Translations under genes and position numbers: made by a program
Shown: one piece after another, positions 1 through 7,059 of the stretch
How the letters are laid out: each line of letters starts with the position of its first letter
Numbering within the stretch: the stretch's first letter is position 1
Assembly (NCBI GenBank): GCA_910584645.1
Contig: CAJUAU010000039.1
Span: 1-12,768, forward strand
Source of the DNA: an uncultured Eubacterium sp.
Lineage (GTDB): Bacteria > Bacillota > Clostridia > Lachnospirales > Lachnospiraceae
Length of the DNA: 12,768 nucleotides
Direction of reading: 5' to 3'
Notes under the pieces: generated by a model
Databases searched by the model: none
Told to the model about the DNA's origin: nothing
What the model saw: the letters and a program-made list of their open reading frames with translations, nothing else

Positions 1-59
1 ATACAGTCCTTGGAGAGGGACTATAAACACTACTACTTTATAATACGAGGAGAACCAAT

Positions 60-593
60 ATGCCAAGACCCACCTCGAAATCAGAATTGATCAGTGCAGC
101 CTCAGAAACATATGAGCAGCTGAATGAACTTATTACCTCGCTGACGCAGACAGAATTATTAACACCTATGAAATTTAGTGAAACAAAAAAGGAGGCACAC
201 TGGAGAAGAGATAAAAATCTGCGCGATGTTTTGACTCATCTCTACGAATGGCACCAGCTTCTAATAAACTGGGTTACATCAAATTTGGAGGGAGAGGCCA
301 GACCTCTCCTCCCACAGCCCTATAACTGGAGAAATTATGGTGAAATGAATATTGAATTCTGGAAAAAGCATCAGGATACACCCCTGGAAGAAGCAAAAGA
401 CCTGCTGGAAAAATCTCACCGGGAAGTCATAAAACTGGCAGATACCTTTTCAAACGAAGAATTGTTTTCTAAAGGAGTTTTTCCCTGGGCCGGAAACAAT
501 GCCCTGGGCTCTTATTTCGTTTCCAATCTCTCAAGCCATTATAACTGGGCGATCAAAAAACTCAAGGCACACAGAAGAAACTGCAAAGCTTAG
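60..593 (+). CDS. ClbS/DfsB family four-helix-bundle protein (DUF1706)
   Basis: This 177-residue protein has the usual length and layout of the ClbS/DfsB (DUF1706) family, a DinB-like helical bundle. Family-like features are the N-terminal MPRPTSKSEL, the helix with DVLTHLYEWH (residues 56-65), the NWRNYGEMN segment (89-97) followed by FWKKHQ, and a C-terminal helix with SSHYNWAIKKLK (158-169). The founding member, ClbS of the colibactin island, is a cyclopropane hydrolase that protects the producer from its own genotoxin; most homologues have no known substrate. There is no signal peptide or membrane segment, so it should be cytosolic. A GAGGAG ribosome binding site lies 7 bases before the ATG. 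No colibactin or other biosynthetic gene is nearby, so a role in protection against a foreign small molecule is inference only. It is monocistronic in this window and converges on the next gene. Confidence 0.85.
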   Translation: MPRPTSKSELISAASETYEQLNELITSLTQTELLTPMKFSETKKEAHWRRDKNLRDVLTHLYEWHQLLINWVTSNLEGEARPLLPQPYNWRNYGEMNIEFWKKHQDTPLEEAKDLLEKSHREVIKLADTFSNEELFSKGVFPWAGNNALGSYFVSNLSSHYNWAIKKLKAHRRNCKA

Positions 594-597
594 AAAA

Positions 598-645
598 AGC
601 CCAGTACCCCTCTAATGATACTTTTTCATCAGAGGGGTACTGGCT
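598..645 (-). terminator. Rho-independent terminator between convergent genes
   Basis: Inverted repeat with arms 598-613 and 631-645 (AGTACCCCTCT against AGAGGGGTACT, extended outward by AGCC/GGCT with one bulged C). A further 4-bp inner pairing (615-618 with 626-629) leaves a loop of about 7 bases. Read on the minus strand the stem is followed by a run of five T (594-598), so it best serves the minus-strand gene ending at 653. On the plus strand the following bases are only moderately T-rich, but the stem could also stop the gene ending at 593. Confidence 0.85.
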
Positions 646-652
646 TCGTCTT

Positions 653-1543
653 TCAATCTTCAAGCATTGAATCGGGAATGATACAGCGTCTGGGAAATCC
701 TTTTGCTTTATATATACCATGATAGCTGGATCTTTCCAAAATATTTTTTCCCTTTTTATTACATATCCTCAATGAAACTTTCTTCCTATTCACATTTAAA
801 TTAAAATTTTCATAATCAATATCTTCGCCCTTCTTATGCTTTTGGGATACATTTACATTGATAATACCATTTTTCCGATAAAAAATCTTCCCGATGCGGT
901 AGCCCAGTTTTTCTGCCTGCCTCAAATACTTACCAGCGCCTTTGTATTGTTCCAGCTGCTTTCTGCTGATCTTCCTGCCCTCATATTCCACAAATCCAGT
1001 GCCTGTCCACCTAAGATAGTATTCTTTCCATGTATGTCCCAGGTAAAATTTCCCAAAATCGTCATACATAGCATCAAACGCAGATTGATGAATTGTGAAA
1101 TTTTTACCGGAACGATGTGCCAACCATTCCCCAGCTCTTTTCACAAGGATCGCCCTGCCATTTTTCACATAACAGCAGTAGGACCAGCTGCCGCTACCTC
1201 CTCCGCTTCCCTCCGCTACAAAAATCTTCTGCTTCGGTGAAACCTGGCAGATCCCCTGGGCAGCTTTATCCACCCAGATTATAGACGCAGCGATCTTTTT
1301 TACTTCCTGGCCACTGGAAAACCACAATGTCTGATCATCCTCGGATCTGGTCGTAATGATAAAGGCTTCCTGACTGCCATCATAATCATAATCTGTATAA
1401 TATACCTGGTCCACCTTATCTGTCGTCTTCTTCTTCACTTGTTCCACCAGCTCATCTTTTGAATATGCCTCCGCCTTTTTTTCATTTGTACAAAGGCACA
1501 CAACAGATAATAAAATTGCTGCAAAATATATACACTTTCTCAT
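653..1543 (-). CDS. Secreted protein of unknown function
   Basis: I do not recognise this 296-residue protein. It opens with a Sec signal peptide: RK at the start, a hydrophobic stretch at residues 5-18, and a plausible signal peptidase I site after AEA (24-26). A lipobox is not convincing, because the residue before each early Cys is V or L. After it comes an acidic loop, DYDYDGSQEA (51-60), shaped like the D-x-D-x-D-G calcium loops of dockerin, EF-hand and FG-GAP proteins. Next are a glycine-rich turn, GSGGGSGSW (112-120), and a basic, aromatic-rich C-terminal half. The export call is firm; calcium binding is inference. A GGAGGAG site lies 7 bases before the ATG. It starts 44 bases after the fic stop with no terminator between, so the two are probably co-transcribed from the fic promoter, and the hairpin at 598-645 ends the unit. 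Confidence 0.7.
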   Translation of the reverse strand: MRKCIYFAAILLSVVCLCTNEKKAEAYSKDELVEQVKKKTTDKVDQVYYTDYDYDGSQEAFIITTRSEDDQTLWFSSGQEVKKIAASIIWVDKAAQGICQVSPKQKIFVAEGSGGGSGSWSYCCYVKNGRAILVKRAGEWLAHRSGKNFTIHQSAFDAMYDDFGKFYLGHTWKEYYLRWTGTGFVEYEGRKISRKQLEQYKGAGKYLRQAEKLGYRIGKIFYRKNGIINVNVSQKHKKGEDIDYENFNLNVNRKKVSLRICNKKGKNILERSSYHGIYKAKGFPRRCIIPDSMLED

Positions 1544-1587
1544 CAGATCACTCCTCCAGATTAACTAAAAACATGTGCTGCTCCCAC

Positions 1588-2193
1588 CTACAGTTCCTCC
1601 GCCTTAAAGGTATTGTATCCCTCATAGTAATAGCTGACATCAATACCTTTCATATATACTTCCCTATTATCTATTTCATCTGTTAATGCATTCTTTAATA
1701 AAACCTTGATCTCCACATCCTTGATCGGACTTCTCTCCATAGCAAGTAAATAATCTCCTTTATCAACTTTGTTCCAATCTATAACTAACTTCAACTCTTT
1801 TTTTAATATCAGATCAAGCCATATGCGTGTACTTCTCCCGTTACCTTCCCTAAAAGGATGGGCCACATTCATTTCCACATATTTTTCAATTATTTCATCG
1901 AATGTTGATTGTGGCATATCGTCAATATGTTTTAATGCAGCATCCAAATACATTACAGGTACGAATCGAAAATTACTTTTCGCAATATTTACCGTCCTTA
2001 CTTTCCCGGCGAAATCATATAACTCTTCAAATAGAAATTTATGAATTTTAGCAAGACCAGAAAATTTTCCAGCTTCAACTTCTTCTATGATTTGGCTTTC
2101 ATACAATTTAATTGCTTTGATCTTGCTTATTTTTTCCTCTTCCCTCGCAAGTTCTGCTGAATCGTTAATACCCAGTTTATTTTCCAGAGCCAT
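1588..2193 (-). CDS. fic: Fic domain protein, class III adenylyltransferase with C-terminal inhibitory helix
   Basis: Fic enzymes usually transfer AMP from ATP to a hydroxyl side chain of a target protein; bacterial class III members related to NmFic are reported to modify GyrB and ParE. The catalytic motif is complete: HPFREGNGRSTR at residues 112-123 (H112 catalytic, F114, N118, R120 and R123 for ATP phosphate contacts). SNFRFVPV (73-80) fits the substrate-positioning flap. Near the C-terminus SYYYEG (187-192) matches the inhibitory motif (S/T)xxxE(G/N), with E191 as the inhibitory glutamate; this placement defines class III, which needs no separate antitoxin. An upstream in-frame ATG at 2205 would add four residues, but it has no ribosome binding site, whereas GGAGGG sits 4-5 bases before the ATG at 2193, so the shorter 201-residue product is preferred. 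It heads a probable two-gene unit with the secreted protein downstream. Confidence 0.9.
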   Translation of the reverse strand: MALENKLGINDSAELAREEEKISKIKAIKLYESQIIEEVEAGKFSGLAKIHKFLFEELYDFAGKVRTVNIAKSNFRFVPVMYLDAALKHIDDMPQSTFDEIIEKYVEMNVAHPFREGNGRSTRIWLDLILKKELKLVIDWNKVDKGDYLLAMERSPIKDVEIKVLLKNALTDEIDNREVYMKGIDVSYYYEGYNTFKAEEL

Positions 2194-2252
2194 ATTACCC
2201 TCCATAAATCTACTATTTCAAAAAGAAAATTTATTTCTGTTATCTTTACCAT

Positions 2253-2281
2253 AGTATATCATTCATCCGTCCAATATACAA
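2253..2281 (-). promoter_or_regulatory. Sigma-A-type promoter for fic
   Basis: On the minus strand a -35 element TTGTAT (2276-2281) and a -10 element TATACT (2253-2258) are separated by exactly 17 bases, about 60 bases before the preferred fic start. The -10 matches five of six consensus bases, the -35 three of six. The -35 lies close behind the stop of the ABC gene ending at 2295, and no hairpin terminator is seen there, so some transcription may also read through from the ABC operon. Confidence 0.55.
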
Positions 2282-2294
2282 CTATTGCCGATTT

Positions 2295-4007
2295 CTATTT
2301 TCCCTTCTCATACCATTTTGCCTGTTCCCGGTACATTTTTTCATAATGCCCCCGCCTGCCAAGCAAAGCCTCATGGGTTCCCTGTTCCACAACTTTTCCG
2401 TCTTTTAGCACAACAATACGATCGGCAATCCTGGCGGAACCAAGCCGGTGTGTCACAAGGATCCCCATTTTATTCTGGATCATTTTCTGAAATTTTCGGT
2501 ACAACACACCTTCTTCCACCGGATCAATGGCGGATGTCGGTTCGTCCAGCAGAATGAACCTGCTGTCCTTATATAAACCTCTTGCAAGGGCCACACGCTG
2601 CCATTGCCCGCCGGATAGATCAATCCCATCGAATTCCCTGGACAACATAGTATCATATCCCTGGGGGAAACATTCATCCAGAGAAATTTCACTTTTTTCT
2701 ACACAGTACCTCATTTTCTCATAGTCGCTGTCCTGTGCTGAGATCTCCACATTTTCACGAAGGCTCATCTGATACTTTATAAACTGTTGAAATACCGCGG
2801 ATACATATCGAAAACGATCCTCCTGGCACACAGAAAACAAGTCTTTTCCATCCACCAGAACCTCTCCCGCATCCGGGATCAGTACACCAGAAAGGATACG
2901 GACCAGCGTGCTTTTTCCCGCGCCATTTTCTCCCACAAGCGCAATGGTTTCTCCTCTTTGGATTTCAAAAGAAACATCATCCAGTACGTTCTGGCCTGTT
3001 CCGGGATAACAATAGGAGACATGTCTAACTTCCAATTTATCTTTCCATCCGATCTCTCCCTCTATTGATGTCTCCTCCGGAAGATCAAAAAATTCAAAAT
3101 ATTTTTTCACAGATCCAAAATTATCAAAGAGGGACCCCAGATGATTTCCAATGGCGTCATTCATAAAAGTGATTAATGTTGTAATAGAAGAAAATACAGC
3201 GGCAAATGCACCGATGGAAATCGAACCCTCCATCATGGAATACAGCAGTAACAGGATAATCCCCAGATAACCTGCCAGTGTCAGGCTTCGCATCCCCAGA
3301 TCAACACCTGCTGCTTTTTTAGATGACTTCCACTTTTTTTCACAAAACAGATTGTTTACTGAGACAAATTTCTTTCTAAAAAAAGAATAAGAACCATAAA
3401 GACGGTTTTCTTTGCAGGTTTCCCTGCTGAACAGTTCCGTTTCATAATAATCCTTTTCCCGTTGCAGTGGAATGGTCTCATCCACCTGTTTTTCAAGTAT
3501 TCCTTTTCTGATAAAAAGATTGAAAACAAGCGGCAGAAAAATAAGTAATAATGTGAGAAACAGGATTGGTTTCAGTCTCCACAGATAAATTCCAAAAACA
3601 ATAAAATACGGAACATAAAACAATAAGATCGTGGCTATTGCATTGTATACTGCATAGCACTTGTCCGCCCCCATCTCTGCCTTTTCAATGCACTCTAATA
3701 CTTTTACATCTTCAAATAAATTTCCCGGCAGTCTGGCGATTTTTCTATGGATCTTCTGCTTCAGCCTGCCAACCATGGATTTCATTGCGGGGGACCAGGT
3801 AAAATTGCAGACCGCATTCAACAGCTCGTTTCCGATCTGAAACAGCACAACACATATTGTAACCATAATAAGTACCCGATAGGTTGTATTTCCTGCTGCT
3901 GCCTCTGTGATCGTGTCAAACAGCCACTGCTTTACCACCGTACTAAAAGCGTAACAGACCGATGACAACAGCATTGCCCCACAATCTAACATAAGCCATT
4001 TTTTCAT
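2295..4007 (-). CDS. ABC exporter half-transporter, second subunit (TMD-NBD)
   Basis: This 570-residue fused permease/ATPase has the layout of type IV ABC exporters. Residues 1-300 hold hydrophobic segments around 8-28, 44-64, 122-142, 147-166, 241-258 and 263-282. The nucleotide-binding domain follows with A-loop tyrosine Y334, Walker A GENGAGKST (359-367), Q-loop Q407/Q408, signature LSGGQ (464-468), Walker B FILLDEP (484-490, with catalytic E489) and switch H520 in THR. All ATP-site residues are intact. Its ATG overlaps the stop of the preceding ABC gene (ATGA, 4004-4007), and AAGGAG lies 9 bases upstream inside that gene. This indicates translational coupling and probable assembly as a heterodimer in the cytoplasmic membrane. 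There is no peptidase C39 domain, so it is not a self-processing bacteriocin exporter. The substrate is unknown; peptide, lipid or drug export are all possible. The N-terminal extension before TM1 is very short. Confidence 0.92.
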   Translation of the reverse strand: MKKWLMLDCGAMLLSSVCYAFSTVVKQWLFDTITEAAAGNTTYRVLIMVTICVVLFQIGNELLNAVCNFTWSPAMKSMVGRLKQKIHRKIARLPGNLFEDVKVLECIEKAEMGADKCYAVYNAIATILLFYVPYFIVFGIYLWRLKPILFLTLLLIFLPLVFNLFIRKGILEKQVDETIPLQREKDYYETELFSRETCKENRLYGSYSFFRKKFVSVNNLFCEKKWKSSKKAAGVDLGMRSLTLAGYLGIILLLLYSMMEGSISIGAFAAVFSSITTLITFMNDAIGNHLGSLFDNFGSVKKYFEFFDLPEETSIEGEIGWKDKLEVRHVSYCYPGTGQNVLDDVSFEIQRGETIALVGENGAGKSTLVRILSGVLIPDAGEVLVDGKDLFSVCQEDRFRYVSAVFQQFIKYQMSLRENVEISAQDSDYEKMRYCVEKSEISLDECFPQGYDTMLSREFDGIDLSGGQWQRVALARGLYKDSRFILLDEPTSAIDPVEEGVLYRKFQKMIQNKMGILVTHRLGSARIADRIVVLKDGKVVEQGTHEALLGRRGHYEKMYREQAKWYEKGK

Positions 4008-5779
4008 TGATACCAGCTCCTTTGCTCCTCGTACATCGTATAAAACAGCCCCTTTTTCTGCATTAACCGCTGGAAACCACCCTGTTCCCTTATTTTCCCA
4101 TTTTCAAAAACAATGATCTCATCCGCTAATCTGGCAAATCCCAGCCGGTGGCTGATCAATATCGTCAAAGTGTCTTTCGTCATTTCCTGAAACAGACGAT
4201 AGATCTCGCTCTCCATTTTAGGATCCAATGATGCCGTTGGTTCATCCAGAATACGAACCTTTGCCGGCCGCAGGAGAGCACGCACCATAGCCAGTTTCTG
4301 CCATTGTCCCCCGGAAAGATCCACACCGCCTTCCCTTGTCTTTCCCAAAAGTGTATCATATCCTTCAGGAAAACTCTCAATCCTGCGGTTCAGGTCAAAT
4401 TGTTCTGCCAGTTTCACCATTTTTTCTTCTGATAGTTCATGACAGGGATCACTGATCTCACAATTTTCTCTAAAAGTCAGGGCATGCCTGCAAAAATCCT
4501 GATATACAACAGAAAATATACCCTTTTGCTCAGATGGAGGATAACTGCGGAGTTCTCTGCCGTTGATCAATATATCTCCTGAATAGTCCGTATACAAACC
4601 AGTCAGCAGTTTTATAATTGTTGTCTTACCCGCCCCATTCGCACCTACCAGAGCATAATTCTTTCCCATTTCCATAGTAAAGGATACATTTTCCAGCACC
4701 TTATGATCCGTCCCTGGATATTGGAAACAAACATTACGAAATATAATTTCTTCTATATTTTTTACATACTGCGGAGGTTCCAGAACTCCTTCTTCCTCCG
4801 GCAATTCCCAAAATGTCCGCATATCCCTGCAGAATTCGTTTCCTCTTACCAGCGTATCGATATTCCTGCTCAGCCCCCAGCTCATTTGATTTGTCAGTAA
4901 AAACACTGCATTTACCAGAGAAATAAATAAACCGATGCTGATCTTCCCCGAGAGTGTTGGCTGAATCAGCGTGACCACGATCAGCAGCGCCGCGATAGCG
5001 GACAGCCCGCCGCTTAATTTTGTTTTTACTGCCCAAAAAATCTGGGTTTTCATCTCAATTCCAAAGGCCTCCTGATAAGTATCTGCATACTGCCTGTTTA
5101 CTTTTTCTGTATAACCGAATAACTTTCTCTCATTCAGACATTCCCGGCTGTTCAGCACATGATCCAGATACCAGTATTTTCTGCTGTAATGGGAGGTATC
5201 CCGCGACGTCTGAAAGTTAATCTTTCCGCCTTTTACAGACAGAACAAACAAGGGAATGCAAAAGAGTAAAATAAGCCCCGCCGCCCACCATACATATCCT
5301 GCGATCACTAACATGACACCTGTGATGCTGATAAATAGTTTAAGAAGGGCAAACACTGCCTGCCAGATATCCTGCCAGTTCCTCTCTGGTTCCTTTAGCA
5401 CCCGGTGGATCAGATCCTGGCTGTCCGGCCTCTCTACATGGATATACTTCAAAGCGGCACATTTTTCGAGCAGGCGCGGACGATATTCCCGGATCAGTTT
5501 CAGTTCTGCTTTCTGCCTGAGTACAATGCTGATACGGGGAGCCAGCCAATCCACTGCCACCGTCAAAAGCAGCAGCGAAAGTTTTAAGAACAGCTCTGGA
5601 TGAAATAATGAATTATGTACTGACCGCAATGCCGTATTAATAAATGCAGATACAGCATAAATCTGTAATATAGAACAAAGACCGCTTATAACAGCAAGAA
5701 TCAACATCCCTGCATTTTCAGTTCTGGTAATGCCTGACGGCATTTCTGAAAAAATAAATACACTCTTTTTTCTTTTCAT
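4004..5779 (-). CDS. ABC exporter half-transporter, first subunit (TMD-NBD)
   Basis: The 591-residue product is a second type IV exporter half. Hydrophobic segments lie near residues 25-45, 64-82, 143-161, 165-182, 257-273 and 281-297. The ATPase domain has A-loop Y354, Walker A GANGAGKTT (379-387), Q-loop Q427, signature LSGGQ (488-492), Walker B VRILDEP (508-514, catalytic E513) and switch H544. Both halves therefore look competent at both ATP sites, unlike heterodimeric exporters that keep one degenerate site. The reading frame is open back to 5887, inside the upstream methyltransferase gene. However, the ATG at 5779 has GGAGGG 9 bases upstream and begins with a normal MKRKKS N-terminus, so it is preferred. 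The gap to the methyltransferase stop is 19 bases and the next gene overlaps by 4 bases: one operon. The substrate cannot be read from the sequence. Confidence 0.92.
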   Translation of the reverse strand: MKRKKSVFIFSEMPSGITRTENAGMLILAVISGLCSILQIYAVSAFINTALRSVHNSLFHPELFLKLSLLLLTVAVDWLAPRISIVLRQKAELKLIREYRPRLLEKCAALKYIHVERPDSQDLIHRVLKEPERNWQDIWQAVFALLKLFISITGVMLVIAGYVWWAAGLILLFCIPLFVLSVKGGKINFQTSRDTSHYSRKYWYLDHVLNSRECLNERKLFGYTEKVNRQYADTYQEAFGIEMKTQIFWAVKTKLSGGLSAIAALLIVVTLIQPTLSGKISIGLFISLVNAVFLLTNQMSWGLSRNIDTLVRGNEFCRDMRTFWELPEEEGVLEPPQYVKNIEEIIFRNVCFQYPGTDHKVLENVSFTMEMGKNYALVGANGAGKTTIIKLLTGLYTDYSGDILINGRELRSYPPSEQKGIFSVVYQDFCRHALTFRENCEISDPCHELSEEKMVKLAEQFDLNRRIESFPEGYDTLLGKTREGGVDLSGGQWQKLAMVRALLRPAKVRILDEPTASLDPKMESEIYRLFQEMTKDTLTILISHRLGFARLADEIIVFENGKIREQGGFQRLMQKKGLFYTMYEEQRSWYQ

Positions 5780-5798
5780 AGAAAACCACCCTCCGTTT

Positions 5799-6908
5799 TT
5801 ATCCAGACATATAGCGTCCCCAGGTAATATACAATCCGCTGCTCTTGGAAACAAATACATCCTGTTCCTGAAGCAGCTGCAGGACATCTTCCTGATATTT
5901 CATAAATGCTTCTGCCTCCGGCAGACTGCACCCTCTGTTTAAATAAAACGCATATCCTTTCTCTACCCGTTCCAGATGCCTGATCACATTTCGATATTTT
6001 GCCAGCTCCTCTTCTCTGCCCTCGGGAAAATTTCCATCATAAATAAACACCCTGTCACTCAGACGGGCATCCACATGACGAAGCCCTTTCTTCCGGAAAA
6101 GAAATGCCATCTCAGTTCCGGACTGAACATTCATGATCTCCTGCTCCTGCATATATTCCCATACTTTATCCGGGCTGGGGATCTGAGGTTTATACGGTTT
6201 GCTGCCCCGGGCAATAAAGAATCCATTCTCAGCCAGCGGCAGGCTGATATCAATAGATGCCAACATGCCTCCGGGTTTTAGCATCTGCATCATCCTGTCA
6301 ATCGCACTCTCTGGATCTGAAAGGTAGGATAAGATCATCTGGGAAATCACAAGATCAAATTTTTCAGGGCTTTTATAGTCTAAAATGTTACCTTTTACGA
6401 ACCGAACCGCTGGATTATCTTTCCCAAATCTTTGCCGCCCCTCTTCCAGATACATTTCGCTTGCATCAAATCCGGTATATGTGCTGCCTTCTGGTAAATG
6501 TGGAAATATTTTCTCTGCCAGATAACCATAACCACAGGCACAATCTAACATTTTCACAGGTCTGTCGAATTTCCAGACCTTTTTTACCAGGAACTCCAGA
6601 TAATCATCATTAAAATAGAATATCTTCCAGTTTTTTGTACATTCCAGCTGCTGCTCCCAGTATTCTTCACTACTATAATCTGGAGCGGTTACTTTCTGCT
6701 CCAGAGGACGCATCCCCAGCACCACTTCTACATCAACTTGAAAATACATTGCCAGAGCAGGCAGATAACTGATATCTGGCATAGAAATTCCATTTTCCCA
6801 CTTGCTTACCGTCTGAAAGGAAACATGAAGCGCTTCTGCCAATTCTTTCTGTGTAACCTCTTTTTCTTTTCTCAATGCTTTGATCTGTAACTGCAGCTTC
6901 TGATCCAC
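5799..6908 (-). CDS. XRE-family helix-turn-helix fused to SAM-dependent methyltransferase
   Basis: This 369-residue protein joins two domains. Residues 7-62 are a Cro/C1-type DNA-binding domain (KELAEALHVSFQTVSKWENG at 21-40 is the classic helix-turn-helix). Residues about 115-225 are a Rossmann-fold class I methyltransferase: motif I MLDCACGYGY (120-129), the ribose-binding acid in FDAS (147-150), a motif II/III region GNILDY (173-178), and motif IV region FDLVISQMILSYL (184-196) with LKPGGML (210-216). Such UbiE/BioC-like enzymes methylate small molecules; the target here is unknown. Residues 226-369 are an additional unrecognised region. The start is GTG (6906-6908) with AGGGGG 8 bases upstream. 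It is the first gene of the operon with two ABC exporter subunits. The simplest reading is a regulator that controls its own operon and also modifies the exported or sensed compound. That link is inference. Confidence 0.88.
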   Translation of the reverse strand: MDQKLQLQIKALRKEKEVTQKELAEALHVSFQTVSKWENGISMPDISYLPALAMYFQVDVEVVLGMRPLEQKVTAPDYSSEEYWEQQLECTKNWKIFYFNDDYLEFLVKKVWKFDRPVKMLDCACGYGYLAEKIFPHLPEGSTYTGFDASEMYLEEGRQRFGKDNPAVRFVKGNILDYKSPEKFDLVISQMILSYLSDPESAIDRMMQMLKPGGMLASIDISLPLAENGFFIARGSKPYKPQIPSPDKVWEYMQEQEIMNVQSGTEMAFLFRKKGLRHVDARLSDRVFIYDGNFPEGREEELAKYRNVIRHLERVEKGYAFYLNRGCSLPEAEAFMKYQEDVLQLLQEQDVFVSKSSGLYITWGRYMSG

Positions 6909-6976
6909 CAGCCTTACCCCCTGTTCTTATTTTGTCATATCAAATCTCTTTCATCAATAACTTATACTGCGACCAG

Positions 6977-6995
6977 ATTCGCCTGTGAGGTGAAT
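6977..6995. promoter_or_regulatory. Candidate operator: inverted repeat at the transcription start of the methyltransferase/ABC operon
   Basis: ATTCGCCT-GTG-AGGTGAAT forms 8-base arms with one mismatch around a 3-base centre. It lies directly downstream of the proposed -10 box and overlaps the predicted transcription start of the operon whose first gene encodes a Cro/C1-type DNA-binding domain. Inverted repeats of this quality arise by chance several times in a window this size, so only the location makes it a candidate for autoregulation. Confidence 0.3.
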
Positions 6996-7002
6996 TATAT
7001 TT

Positions 7003-7031
7003 ATTATAACAAAAAAGGACTGATCTATCAG
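7003..7031 (-). promoter_or_regulatory. Promoter of the methyltransferase/ABC operon
   Basis: Minus-strand -35 CTGATA (7026-7031, four of six consensus) and -10 TATAAT (7003-7008, six of six) are separated by 17 bases, giving a leader of about 90 bases to the GTG at 6908. The -35 falls within the stem of the terminator of the upstream operon, so the two elements share bases. A second TATAAT (6994-6999) has no acceptable -35 partner. Confidence 0.5.
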
Positions 7032-7035
7032 CCCC
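7011..7035 (-). terminator. Rho-independent terminator of the four-gene operon
   Basis: On the minus strand GGGCTGAT pairs with ATCAGTCC (7027-7034 with 7017-7024, one G-T wobble, very tight loop) and is followed at once by six T (7011-7016). It lies 25 bases downstream of the serine hydrolase stop. Its 5' arm belongs to the direct repeat at 7024-7048. Confidence 0.75.
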
Positions 7036-7048
7036 TTTCGATTCAACG
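7024..7048. repeat. Direct repeat, copy 1 (flanks lipoprotein/hydrolase block)
   Basis: The 24 bases here are repeated at 9676-9700 in the same orientation with a single inserted T; the shared core is CCCCTTT(T)CGATTCAACG preceded by CTATCAG. Here the sequence supplies one arm of the terminator and the -35 of the next operon. Confidence 0.85.
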
Positions 7049-7059
7049 GTTCTTTTACT

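Noticed and set aside
39..44. TATAAT as the -10 box for the ClbS-like gene
   Set aside because: No -35 lies 16-18 bases upstream (the nearest TTGGAG is 23 bases away), and the implied leader would be only about 9 bases and would cut into the ribosome binding site.
5780..5887. Longer N-terminus for the first ABC subunit
   Set aside because: The extra 36 residues overlap the methyltransferase coding region and lack a ribosome binding site; the internal ATG at 5779 has a strong one.
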